Below, piece by piece: positions 10,714 to 21,905 of a stretch of 64,000 bases of DNA. The stretch's first letter is position 1. The number at the start of each line of letters is the position of its first letter. The position numbers were made by a program, and so were the translations under genes. The notes below the pieces were generated by a model. The model ran no database searches. It was not told where the DNA came from and was given only the letters and a program-made list of their open reading frames with translations. The DNA is taken from contig NC_058342.1 of NCBI RefSeq assembly GCF_905475395.1, positions 15,472,640 to 15,536,639 of the forward strand. Reading direction: 5' to 3'. The DNA is from Chrysoperla carnea. Taxonomy: Eukaryota; Arthropoda; Insecta; Neuroptera; Chrysopidae.

Positions 10714-11014
10714 TTATTAAACAAGGATAGTTCAAACCTACTTACATTTAAATCTTATATGTCGATCTTTATTTATTAAATGTTATTAAAGTACATATAC
10801 CATTATAAAGTATTGTACATATACCATTTATTTATTAAACAAGGATAGTTCAAACCTACTTACATTTAAATCTTATATGTCGATCTTTATTTATTAAATG
10901 TTATTAAAGTGAAACTTTTTATGGGACACTAGCGTTTTTATTAAACAAGGATAGTTCAAACCTACTTACATTTAAATCTTATATGTCGATCTTTATTTAT
11001 TTATTAAATGTTAT
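10714..11014. repeat. Three imperfect tandem copies of a ~77-bp unit
   Basis: The units start at 10714, 10832 and 10938, each running TTATTAAACAAGGATAG, then CAAACCTACTTAC, then TATGTCGATC. The spacer GTGAAACTTTTTATGGGACA before unit 3 also occurs at 10534-10563. The block continues into a TCTGTATATTGTT-type degenerate repeat to about 11115. Confidence 0.85.
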
Positions 11015-11134
11015 CTGTATATATTGTTTTCTGTATATTGTTTTTATTCTCTATTATTTGTTGTTATCTGTATATCTATTATTTGTTGTTATCTGTATAT
11101 TGTTTTTATTCTCAGTTATTGTCAATGAAGATAC

Positions 11135-11582
11135 AAAAAATGTATGCGTCAGTCCAAAACTAACAGCGTCAAAAGTGAAACTTTTTATGTAATTCAAAAA
11201 CTGTCAATGAGTGTACAAAAAAATACATTGCAGCAAAGAAAAATTGACTGGAAATTATAATAAAAATGATTTATAATAAAAATCAAGAAAAATCTACAGA
11301 CTATCCCGAATTAATTACTACGGAAGTTTCACTTGTACGTATATGTATATAGTTTTATGTATATGTAAATAATAGTACGTACGAGTGAAACTTCCGTAGT
11401 AATTAATTCGGGATAGTCTGTAGATTTTTCTTGATTTTTATTATAAATCATTTTTATTATAATTTCCAGTCAATTTTTCTTTGCTGCAATGTATTTTTTT
11501 GTACACTCATTGACAGTTTTTGAATTACATAAAAAGTTTCACTTTTGACGCTGTTAGTTTTGGACTGACGCATACATTTTTT
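11135..11582. repeat. 448-bp palindrome, 207-bp arms with one mismatch
   Basis: Arms 11135-11341 and 11376-11582 are reverse complements; I find a single difference (about position 11334 against 11383). The spacer is about 34 bp. The outer ends read ATGTATGCGTCAGTCC. It directly abuts the hAT target duplication that begins at 11585. A transcript would form a long hairpin. Confidence 0.9.
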
Positions 11583-11592
11583 TCATCATGAT

Positions 11593-12044
11593 CAGGGTTG
11601 CCAGAAAGTTTTCATTCAAGTCGCCCCATCTGTGATCGAAAGTCGCAAAATATTCTGAACAGTCGCCCAATAAAAGTTTGAAAATACCTTAGACATAACA
11701 GACTTGAATTTACCAGGTAATTTGAAATTGATTTTTTCTAAATAAAAATGCTGAGAAGAACTAAAATAAATTTTTGTATACTCTTTTATAATATAATAAT
11801 TTCAGATTCAATGGAAAACTCAAGAATATGAATTTGATATATATCTTTATTTAAATAAGTGAAATTTATTACTTTTCACACTAAAAAATACAGAGTAACG
11901 GTTTTATACTTTTAAATCGGTAGGTACCTGTACTGAGGAATGAAAAGCGTCTAATTTGCGACTTGTCGCCCAAACTCAAAAAAAGGAGCGTATCCATGAA
12001 AAAAATCGCCCAATTCGCGATAAATCGCCCCATCTGGCAACCCT
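11593..12044. mobile_element. Non-autonomous hAT element, 452 bp
   Basis: The ends are CAGGGTTGCCAGA and its counterpart TCTGGCAACCCTG. The 8-bp target duplication ATCATGAT is perfect (11585-11592 and 12045-12052). Subterminal repeats TCGCCC recur near both ends, as often seen in hAT elements. It encodes no transposase. Confidence 0.9.
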
Positions 12045-12339
12045 GATCATGATATAGAAGATATAATATGTCGATAATATAGGAATTATAACTACAATAA
12101 CTAATCAAATGAATGGTCAAAATACTATTTATTATTTTTGTAATAGAATTTTATGTATTATTAATTGTTATAAAATCAGTTTAATTATTATAATAAATTA
12201 TGGTAATGTGTGTATTAAATTTTGTACGCTATTTAATATTTTGAAAAAAAGATGGTCTGTTGACTACCCATACTACCTTAAATAATCGGGCAATCCCAAA
12301 ACTTTTTCCAAAATTGCCTTGGCACTCGTTCATCCTTAA

Positions 12340-13092
12340 AGGTAATAATAAATGAAAACACAATAAATTTATTGAATAAATAAAGTATATTATATATTTA
12401 GCAATAATCATTAATAGATTAATTAATAAATACAGAATATTTTATAATAATATATATAAGCTATACATTACATAAATGCTTCTTTTTTTTGACTTGGTAA
12501 AATTAAATTATCTAAAGTTTTTTATTTTATTTTCGACACGGACAGGACATGGAAATACAATTTTTTTACCTTTTTTGTTTTTGTACATATTCACAACACT
12601 TAAAAAATTTGTGTGATTTTATTTTTATTAATAATTATTACTTAATAAAAAATATTATGAGGGAGGAAACTGAATTCATTAAAGCTGCGTTCAAAAAAAC
12701 TAAAAAAATTCATTCGTGTGATAAATTTATTTCATATAAATTGAATATTTCAATTTTTGTTTCAAAACTTTCCTTTCCTAACTTTTTTGTGTATTCATCA
12801 TAACTTGCGTTCCTTTGTTAATCTATACTGGTCAGTATGATAAAGCCATCGTTGATAATAAAATACATACGTTTTGAAATGTCAAATCGTGCTGAGCAGC
12901 AAATTAGGATCAATAAAGACACACAAGCATGGAAATAGTAAATCGCATACTTTCGACTTTTTTTAATCTAAAAGTTATCAAATTGCGTTCGTACAAATGG
13001 CGTTAATTATTTTAGTGACTACGTTTTGCGCATGCGTAAATATTTGAATAATTTTAAATGCAAAAAAACAACAGTTTTGTATCACTCTGAAA
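12340..13092. other. AT-rich, no feature seen
   Basis: No protein-like ORF and no paired ends found. Confidence 0.4.
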
Positions 13093-13618
13093 AGATGTAA
13101 CTCAAGTAAACCGTAGCAATGGAGATTTTGAGAAAAACATTTTTTTCCAAAAATGGGATCAATTTTATAGTAAAACTGGTTTTATTTTGTCATGATAATT
13201 TGAAAGTTACAGCCAGTTTTAAAAGAACTTTTCAAAAGAGAAACGAAAATACCCGACAAAATAAATGTTCGTATAAGATATTGTAACGTCATAATGTTAA
13301 TTAATAATTCAGTGTATACTATTCAATTAAGATTATTACGTAACAACGATGTTTTACGAAAATTTTTTTTGTCGGGTGTTTTCGATTCTCTTTTGAAAAG
13401 TTCTTTTAAAACTGTCTGTAACTTTAAAATTATCATGAAAAATAAAATAAAAAATTGCTGATCTTTCTATAATAGCACTTAGAAAGTAGTTTTTGACAGA
13501 TATTTTTCCAGAGATTTGGAATCCTACTCAAAAAATACACAGAATTGAAATTCAATAAAATTAATAATGAAAGAATGCATACTAACGAAATTGTTAAAAT
13601 TATCTTACTTGAGTTACC
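13093..13618. mobile_element. Foldback element ending at a TTAA
   Basis: The inner arms pair over about 95 bp (around 13165-13262 with 13358-13447, sharing CTTTTCAAAAGAGAA), and the outer ends share GTAACTCAAGTAA. The right end is followed by TTAA (13619-13622), which it shares with the next family M element. The left end is degenerate, so the start is approximate. Confidence 0.55.
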
Positions 13619-13622
13619 TTAA

Positions 13623-14168
13623 GGATAGTACGAGCGCCAAGGCAAGTTTAGACTTGTGGTTGAAATTATTTGTAACTTATTTTCAACTTTGATGATGAAT
13701 TTTGTTATAAACTCATGATGTAGACGAAAAATAAGAATAAAATTTTTCGATATATGCCTTGGTTTTCGAAATATCGAAAGCTAAATAATAAAATAAAATT
13801 TTCAATTTTCGATATTTTGCAAATTATTCCAGATATCGAAAAATTTTATTCTTACTTTTCGTTTTATATTGTCAAGTTATAACATAATTCACCATCAAAA
13901 TTGAAAAAAAATATATTTTTTTAATTTGTATCCCCACTACCGTGCTCATACATTTTTAATTAGTCGAACACAACGGGTTTTCTTTATTTTCAATAACTTA
14001 TTAAGGTTTTAACTTAAAATAGTTTTTTTTTTAAATTTCCACCGACTAGTTTAGAAATTTATAAAAACAAATCCATCTACCGTTTTCCCATGAAACTAAT
14101 GTTAAATATGATTAAGATTAAGTCCAACTTCATATAAAAAAAATAATTGTCCTGGCGCTCGTACACCC
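13623..14168. mobile_element. TTAA MITE family M, copy 1 (full length, 546 bp)
   Basis: Flanked by TTAA at 13619-13622 and 14169-14172. The ends are GGATAGTACGAGCGCCAAGG and the inverted counterpart CCTGGCGCTCGTACACCC. It lines up in reverse with 52357-53513, minus the repeat A insert there. Internal inverted repeats around AAAATTTTTCGATAT give a foldback. Non-coding. Confidence 0.8.
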
Positions 14169-14172
14169 TTAA

Positions 14173-14864
14173 CTTTTGTATGTTCAATTTTCAATTAGCA
14201 GCCACTTGTACGATTGGAAGATATTCAACGTTTGATTCCTGAAGGAGGTATGGGTATTTTATTTCCATTCCTCTATTAATTAAAGTTAAATCGACAAAAT
14301 CGTTTTGTAATATTTTTAACTAAAATTGGTGTTTACATTTCATATGTTACACAATGATTTAAAAATTAATCGATTCAATTTATATGAAATAGACAATAAT
14401 TCTAAAAAATTTCTACTTAAAACAGTTTTTCGTTTTGTTTTTCTTGGAAAACATGTCACGTAATTTTCTTGTGTCTTTGGTAATCTAACTTTAAAAAAAA
14501 TGCATACAAATTATTATCAAAAAAAATTTTCTTTTAACATTAAATGGGGAATTATTATAAGATCTCTCAAAAAATGAATATAAAATTTTTTTTAAATCAT
14601 TTTTGATTTCCTTAAAACATTTATTCAGGTGATTGGTAGTATCCGAATCACCTTACAAAAAAATAAAAAAAATAATATAATAATTAGATTCGGTAAAAAT
14701 ATACAATGTTTTGTACAAATAAACGCAATTTTTGTTCTGAAAATTGTAATTTTGATCCTTGTAAGTTGAAAATTCGAAAATATAATTTGAAAAGAGAGTT
14801 TAAACGTGTTTTATATTTATTTTTGTAGGATGTTGAAAACAAATTTTTATATAAATATTATTTT
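14173..14864. other. AT-rich, no feature seen
   Basis: No protein-like ORF and no paired repeats recognised. Confidence 0.4.
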
Positions 14865-15399
14865 TAGTGTCCGACCGAAACTGGAATTTTTACCAAAACA
14901 GAAACCGAATCTTCGGCATCTGTCTCAGTTTCGCCCGAAACTGAAACTTTTTTATACATGTCAAAAATTGATTGTTTACTGAAATTTGGCTTACTTATTA
15001 CACTTATATTGACAGTTAACACGTGATAAATCAATTAAAAAACAATAATTGAGTTCGAATTAAATGAATATTGTTTGCATACTGTGTTTTCTCACAGTTA
15101 AAATCAACAAACGAGTATCTGAAGATCTTACCAAATAAAATCATAGCGATAGCAGGCAGTTGTTTCAATGCTTGTGTGGTTAAAATTAATAAAACCAAAT
15201 CCAAGATACACAACAGAACACATAAAGTCACAACAAAATTACACCGGGCTGGCCGGCAAACTCAGCAGACACGAACTCATTTAAAGTTAGCCGAACGACG
15301 CGCGATAATTCACGAACACAGTTTCGGTGTGATCGAAAGTTGTGCAGATTTTCTACCGAAGCTAGCTGAAACCGAAATCAAACCTTCGGTCGGACACTA
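14865..15399. mobile_element. hAT-type element, 535 bp, 8-bp target duplication
   Basis: The ends are TAGTGTCCGACCGAA and TTCGGTCGGACACTA. The flanks ATTATTTT (14857-14864) and ATTGTTTT (15400-15407) match at 7 of 8. CCGAAACTGAAAC-like motifs repeat near the left end. A 109-aa open frame runs through the right half to the terminus but shows no known domain, so I treat it as non-coding. Confidence 0.8.
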
Positions 15400-15407
15400 A
15401 TTGTTTT

Positions 15408-18400
15408 CCAGAATTTAAACGCATCCTTTTTCTTTAACCATTCAGAATGGTTGCGTAGAGAGATTGCTTAACGCTTGACCACGGAATGACTACTTTTTTT
15501 TAAAACTCAAAATATAAAGCAAAATAGTATATTACACAGTTAGGAAGCGAAAGTAAATAATGTCTCAGATCTCGTGTTCATTTCTCGAGGAGAAGTCGAG
15601 GGTTAAAAATCATGAGGTCTGAAACACTCTTTATTTACTTCCGTGGTGTGTATACTATTTTTTTCCCCGACGGAGTCGGAAAGTGGAAACTGCTTTTTAT
15701 AAGTTACAGGGCAGAAAGTTTTTCTCAGCACTTCACGATCCATAAGTGGTTATGTGAGATCCTAGTCATTTCCATAAAAAAATATAACCTAATAGGCAAA
15801 TAATGACAAAAATAAATGGACACAAATTTGACAAAACAATTTAAAAAAATGTGTTTTCAACACCCGCAAATGAGATATAAAATAATTTTCAAATTATCAT
15901 ATTTTTACATTCAAAATTTCTCCAAAAAATAACATTTGTAAAGGTGTATTTTCATTGGAAAAATTAAATGATACAGACCTTTCAGAGTATTAAGGTTAAA
16001 ACGCTGCGCATGTGCAAAAATACTCGTAAAGATCCTCATTATTTTTTCATATTTCTCCTTTTTTTTTAAAATTATATTTATAATATATTATATCAAAAAA
16101 TTTACGTATTTCAAAAAAGTCTAACAATTGAGAGGATTTTATGGTGTAATTAATGATGAAGTGGGTGGCGTCTGATTTTCTTTTTTTTACGTTATTCCTA
16201 CTGTATACAATAAATAAGAGTTTTGGTTTTTTATCCATTAAATTTTATATTCGTGTGTTTTTTTTTTTTACCAGAACGAATTTTACGTAGACTATTGTTC
16301 AAAATAAATATTCTTTAATCAAAGATGAAACAGTTTTTCATTTATAAAAATTTCTCTGTTCAATTTAAATTTACGAATATTTATGGCGATGGTGGAAGAC
16401 CAATGTTCTTTCAGCAATTCATATTCGTTTCACCCTTTAATAAAGAATATAATTTTTTTTTTAAATTCATTAGCTGTTTTTTGAAAGAAAGCCAAGGTAA
16501 AGCATTGCGATTTATCTCAGTTTAATTATACACAATAGGGAATATTCATGAAATTTAAATTTGGTTCAAATATTTTTTTTCCGTAATTTTATTGGCTAGA
16601 CATTTGAATTAAACCATTATTTTGTAATTAAATATCTTTTTAATTACTTAAAATTAATTTTAATAAAAGTACAAATTCAGTAAGAGAAATTAAAATTTTA
16701 AAACGGACATGACGTCAAAGTATGTAGCTTGTCAGACTTGTTGACATAGTGTATGGTATTAATTACTTACATTTTGTATGGTATTACCATGGATATATAC
16801 TATAATTACTACATACATGGGTATTACACCTGTAGTAAACAGTACATTGAACTGACACTTATAGGTCACATATTAATACGCCATCAACACAGCGCACAAA
16901 GTACTGCGTTTAAACATTTAAACATTATTCTCTATTTTAAATATTTTTTTACACTTAATTAAAGCATTTTTAAACAGTATTTATATTTTTTACTATGTTA
17001 TAACGGTGTAAACAATAAATTAAAAATATTTAAAAAAACACAGTAATATTCCCTATGGAATCAAGAAACGGAAACTACAATAAAGACCCTGATAAAAGCA
17101 GCTTAAAATTGAATATAGTCAATTTAAAATTCGTTCTAGATTTATTTTAAATGTAAATCCTACACGCATGCGTATACACGATTCAATTAAATCAATTCGT
17201 TTAGAATTTCGTCGTTTGATAAAAAAATGCCATTTTATCAAAGGTAAAATATGTTCATATATATAATTTAATATATTTTTAATATACATTGCTTAAAATA
17301 TTTTCATCTAGTACAGTAAAAATAAGAATTTTACTTGCAAAAATTACTTTAGAGTTAAAAGCCAACACAAAAATTATATTTCGTACAAAAAAAAGTGTGG
17401 AAAAATTTGAAAATTCCTCCATATATTGATGGTTTAGAGAAATTCAATTTCTGTTTTGATCAAGTATGATTAGATTCCTTTTACGTTATTAAAAAAAAAA
17501 AGATTGAAAATGGATAAAGAAAGAACTTTCATTGTTTTTTAAACTTGGCCACATCACCTTGTGGCTCGATAACAAAGTATTGTTACAGACTTTCGTTAAA
17601 TGTACCGTGAATCGAAAGTATTTTAAGTCACTGAAATCAGAGACTTTTTATATAACCGACCTTTCATAGAAAACAGACCGTAGAAAAATTTCTTATTCAT
17701 CAATATTTACAAATATACCAAACTGCGGTCCGGTGTCATAAAATATCTACAATCCACGGCCATATATCAAGATATCCGAGTATCTAATTTTCATCATAGT
17801 CAGAACAAATTAAATCCGCTAGACCTAAATCAAGACATTCAAGAAGAGAGAAAGAGATATAACATTTAGCCTGTACTCAGAATTCAGATCTTACTACCAT
17901 TTTATAGGCAGTAATTTTGTAGATATACTGAGTTACAACTTAGGTTTAGAAGATTTATGTTGTCTGAATGCGCGGAATATAAATTCAGATCTTACTTTCG
18001 GTTCATAAAGCCTTATTTTCGTTTTTTTCAGCTAAAATAAAATATCAAGAAGTCTCTTTAGATCTAAAAAATTTCGGATTGTACAAATTTTATTTTAATC
18101 AAACTTCTCGCCATCTTTTTTCTATTATCAAAATACGTATTTTATACAAAGTATCAACTCCATAGTAATTTTTCCAAGACAAGGTACTGTTTTAAATTGT
18201 CCATTTTTTACTATACTAATCGTGCATAATTAAATTTTTTTATCTAAATTTCGTTCGTATATAGAATTGTTTTTCATGAAAAATTAGTATAAACATTTAT
18301 TTTTATTTAGGATTTACCACTATTATTTTATAAACAGTAAATTTTTTATATTTTTATACACTTAACCATTTAACAAAAAAAAAAATGTTTTTTATTTTCT

Positions 18401-18838
18401 CTTAAAAGTACGTATTTTTAACATTTTAAAAAAAAGTTTCCTTTTATTGAAAATTTTTCCCCAAAAAGAAATTCAGAAAACAAATTTTATTATATATTTT
18501 TTTTGTGTTACACATTGAAACATATCTTTGGGTAGAATTTTTTTATAGGCCTTTTTCGTATGAAAAATATTATGCTCATTTTCTTTTGAAGATTTTTCGT
18601 TATTGGAAATCAAAGAAGTTTCAAAGTATTTAAAAAGCTCGCCTACGATTAAATATACCTTATCAAGGACCGATAGTTATATAGATCAAATGTTAATTAA
18701 ATCCAAAGTTTGAATTCATAGCGGAAAAATCAACGTTCATAATTTAAAATTTAACTTTGGATTTAATTCGAGACATTTCACAAATACTCGTTTATATGGC
18801 AAATCTTTTACAGCAAAATCTTAGGTCATTCAACAACA
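15408..18838. other. Long AT-rich gene-free stretch
   Basis: No credible gene. A possible 0.52-kb element is bounded by ATAGGGAATATT (about 16535) and AATATTCCCTAT (about 17055). A small inverted repeat built on ATTAAATCCAAAGTTTGAAT lies at about 18697-18767. The rest is AT-rich filler. Confidence 0.4.
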
Positions 18839-19176
18839 CCCTGATAAAAAAGTCAGATTAATGATTCGGAAATTTCCAATTCAACCAATCGGAATGAATA
18901 GGATTCAGTTGGAAACAATTTCCAACTCATTCCGATTCATTCTCATTGAAACCAATTAAAACTTTGAATCGAAATTAAATTGAAATGAATCGGATTTAAT
19001 TGGGAATAAAATTTCTAATTCCTTCCGATTGAATCCAATAGAACTAGTCGGAAATTTCCAATTGGTTCCAATACATGGATGGGATAGAATTGGAAATTTC
19101 ATATTGGATTCTATTGGATTGAATTGGAATTCAATCTGAACGAATTGGAAATTTGAATCGGACTTTCTTATCAGGG
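18839..19176. mobile_element. MITE of the CCCTGATAAA family, copy 1 (338 bp)
   Basis: Bounded by CCCTGATAAAAAAGTC and its inverse GACTTTCTTATCAGGG. The interior is built from many AATTGGAAATT/AATCGGAAT-like words in both orientations. A second copy lies at 23068-23419. I could not define a target duplication. Confidence 0.8.
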
Positions 19177-19533
19177 GAGTCAGGAAGACCTAGCGCAATT
19201 AAAATTAATCTCTAATATAAAGAATAAATCTCTAATATAAAGAATATAAAGAATATAAAGAAATTTATCTTAATTCTTAAGGCAGTATTCTGGTCTAGAA
19301 ATTTGAAGAAATCGACTTTTTAAAGGTCGAACTATTAAGAATATGTTCTTAAACGGATTTATCAAAAATCGAATTATTTTCAGAGATACAACGAATTATC
19401 TGGTAACGAAGTTTGAATTGATCGCTCTGTAGGACGAGCTTCTGCTGCTTCAAAAGAAGGCAAAACAGGTCGGTTAGCAGAATTAACTTTCCAAATACAC
19501 CAATCGACTTCCAAAATACACCACGAAATCAAT

Positions 19534-19578
19534 AGACTGAAGATTTAAAAGTCCCTGGTTCGATCCCTGGCTTCGGCA
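19534..19578 (+). pseudogene. tRNA-Phe 3' half (pseudogene)
   Basis: It carries the anticodon loop CTGAAGA (anticodon GAA), then AAAGTCCCTGGTTCGATCCC and TTCGGCA, the T-arm and 3' acceptor strand of tRNA-Phe. The 5' half is not present, so it cannot fold. Confidence 0.7.
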
Positions 19579-19664
19579 TTTATTTTATAACTTCTACATT
19601 TATTATAATGCCAAAGAATATTGATAGCAAAATACAAATAATTGTGTTCATAAAAATCTCAACA

Positions 19665-19737
19665 GCCGAAATAGCTCAGTTGGGAGAGCGCAAGGCTGAA
19701 GATCTAAAAGTACCTGGTTCGATTCATGGTTTCGGCA
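19665..19737 (+). pseudogene. tRNA-Phe(GAA), full-length but degraded
   Basis: 73 nt with a perfect 7-bp acceptor stem (GCCGAAA with TTTCGGC), a discriminator A, an intact D-arm (GCTC with GAGC) and anticodon loop CTGAAGA, giving anticodon GAA (phenylalanine). The anticodon stem has lost pairs (CAAGG against TCTAA) and the T-stem has mismatches (CCTGG against CATGG). It is therefore probably a pseudogene or a tRNA-derived repeat. It lies 87 bp after the other tRNA-Phe fragment and is followed at once by repeat A. Confidence 0.8.
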
Positions 19738-19759
19738 ACTATTTTGACTTCAATCGTCA

Positions 19760-20138
19760 ATTAGGTCTTGGATCTATAGGCCCCATCTTGTAAACCGTTA
19801 GAGATAGAACAAAAGTTCAAATGTAAAAAATGTTCTTAATAAAAAAAATTAACTTTTGTTTGAAACATTTTTTCGTATTGTTTAACCTGTCAGAGCACAA
19901 ATTAAATACGTTTTTATTTTTATACGTTACATATACTATGTATGTGTTTGTTTGTTATAGCATATATATAATATTTCCACAACAAAGTGAGAAGAAAGAT
20001 TCTCTTATTACTTTGTGTGTAAGAGTGACTATCTTTCTTTACTTACATAACGTAAAAAAACAAACGATTGCGTAATCAAAACTGTTTATACATGGTCTAT
20101 AAATTTCAATAATTAACTCAGTCAATTGTTTGTTTTTG
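19760..20138 (-). repeat. Repeat A, copy 2 (partial)
   Basis: Reverse orientation: CCCATCTTGTAAACCGTTAG through to AACTCAGTCAATTGTTTG. It lacks the TATCGTG half of the element. Confidence 0.75.
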
Positions 20139-20139
20139 C

Positions 20140-21284
20140 ATGTTAGTTTATAAAAGTCGCTTGCCTTTCGCCAAAATACTATGATCGACATATTTTTTAA
20201 ATTATTTTCTATTTCAGCGATTTCGTAGATTGCGGTTTTTTTGCGGAAAGAGCTTATTTTCTGTCATTCATACAATTTTAGTGTTCTTGGTCTAGAATTT
20301 GCTGAAAAGTCAAAAATCAAATAGATTTTGCATTTTTTCTGAATTCTATAAGTATATAAACATGAATGAACAGTAGGCGAGCTTGTACGAGCAAATTCTG
20401 TTTGCTTTATAAATTTTTAATTTGCCATTTAAATTCGTTAATTCACGACTTTGAACCACAATAACGATTTGAAACGAATTGAACGTTGAAAATAAATACC
20501 CAAAACATTTCAAACTGATTACAATTTTAAGGAAGAATACAGATTACATCTTTAAAAAAACATCCACATAAACTCAAAAAAAAAAACATTTTTCAGTAGC
20601 ACATAAAATTGAGACATCAACAGACAAAATAAATTTATTAAATACAGATTTAGGGAAAAAATGGTCCACGGAACAAATGTCACTATCTCCCCAAATTATT
20701 TACCTCCCCATTAAATGATTAATACATTTTTTTTAATACTGTCGTCAAAAATAAACAAAGTATTCCACTTTTCACATATCCTCCCAAAAAAAAAAAAAAC
20801 AACAAACAAACAAAAGGTGAGACATATTCAAAGTAAACTAAACACTATTTTCCTTTGAATTGGAACAATCAATAAATATTTGATGCATTTATTCCAAGGA
20901 TAATTTTTTCTCGAAACACTAAACTTTTATAATAATTATGAAAATTTGCAGTTTGAAAATAGTTTTGAGACATTTTTTGGTTTTTTCTTTATACAAATAA
21001 CAAATATTATTTATATATATATATATATATTTTTTTTTTTTTAATTACAATTAGAGGAAATAAATTATTTATTTTTTGATTTTGAATTTATCCGAAATGC
21101 ACATCATTTATTTTGATAAATTCTATTTTTAACAATTGCAGAACAATGGTTTGCTTTTTTTGTTTGCTATGGCCAAAAATTCCGATCTCTAGAGATCACG
21201 GTTTACTAGAATAAAAATACTGTCTCAATTTTAATAAAAATTCCCTTTATTTCGATAGGTTTAACATTTTTATCGCAAAGATAG
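20140..21284. other. AT-rich, no gene; simple repeats
   Basis: Contains a (TA)n tract at about 21012-21030 and several homopolymer A/T runs. No credible ORF. Confidence 0.4.
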
Positions 21285-21905
21285 CACAGGACTGTCGAAC
21301 GGTCTTGAATGAGGTGGCGGAACAAATGAATGTAAGTGAAGTGCTGCTGGACACAAGTATCAATAGGCATCCGGGAGTTCCGTTTGCAAACAATTGCAAG
21401 CTACTCCTGAAGGAGAATATCTTAAAAAATGTCAATCTTAGATGGAGGAAAAAACGCACTTGCGATACTACAAGACAGATATGGTCTGACTACAATCGTA
21501 GGCGTTCCGAAGAGCTTATATCGCTCAAAGGACCTATATTAGCCAAATTGTTGCGGCTGTTACATGACACTGGCTAGGCGGCAGACATGCAGAACCCCTG
21601 GACCTGACAGATTATCACGACTATTGCAGGAGCTGTCACAGTGGAGAGGAGGAAGACACAATGTCTCATTTCTCTGTCACTATCCAGCTCTTGCCATGAG
21701 AAGATGGATTTACTTCAGCCAGCCACAGCCTCTCCGATTTAAAGTCCGTTGACGTCAAACCACTTTTGCTATTTCTTTTAACAGCTCCAAACCTTTCATG
21801 GAGTAGGGGCCGAGGATGGGCCAAAGCTATTTCGGAATTACAACGAATTTTATGGATTAACTGTGTCCCATTCCAGGAAAGCCACTCTAACAAAATCTAA
21901 CCTAA
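21285..21905 (+). mobile_element. Non-LTR retrotransposon 3' part (RNase H end and CCHC-like tail), broken
   Basis: The frames read NEVAEQMNVSEVLLDTSINR, HPGVPFAN, then after breaks a LLTGHW-like segment, and DYCRSCHSGEEEDTMSHFLC HYPAL. This is the end of the RNase H domain and the terminal Cys/His knuckle of Jockey/I-type ORF2 proteins. It finishes with a VDVKPLLLFLLTAP-like segment. Frame changes and a stop near 21577 show it is a 5'-truncated relic. Matching minus-strand pieces lie at both window edges. Confidence 0.75.

Larger units (their letters stand above)
10125..12277. mobile_element. 2.15-kb TTAA-flanked element carrying tandem repeats, a palindrome and a hAT
   Basis: Both ends read GGTAGTATGGGTA inward (13/13 match) and are flanked by TTAA (10121-10124 and 12278-12281), the piggyBac-type signature. 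The uninterrupted relative near 52465-52500 reads straight through TTTAAATAA, giving the empty site. Inside are three 77-bp repeats, a 448-bp palindrome and a hAT-type insertion. No transposase is recognisable. Confidence 0.65.
10013..12335. mobile_element. TTAA MITE family M, copy 3, split by a 2.15-kb insertion
   Basis: The segments 10013-10124 and 12278-12335 join into a stretch that aligns with part of the uninterrupted family M copy at 52357-53513 (its part around 52360-52575). The shared landmarks are ACTAGTTTTGG, GCCTACTTTTGAAG and, at the outer end, CTTGGCACTCGTTCATCC followed by TTAA (12336-12339). The left end is truncated. The interruption is the separate element 10125-12277. Confidence 0.65.

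Noticed and set aside
15071..15400. 109-aa ORF as a possible gene
   Set aside because: It runs through the inverted terminus of a hAT-type element and shows no known domain.
19665..19737. Functional tRNA-Phe gene
   Set aside because: The anticodon and T stems have several unpaired positions, so I list it as a pseudogene.
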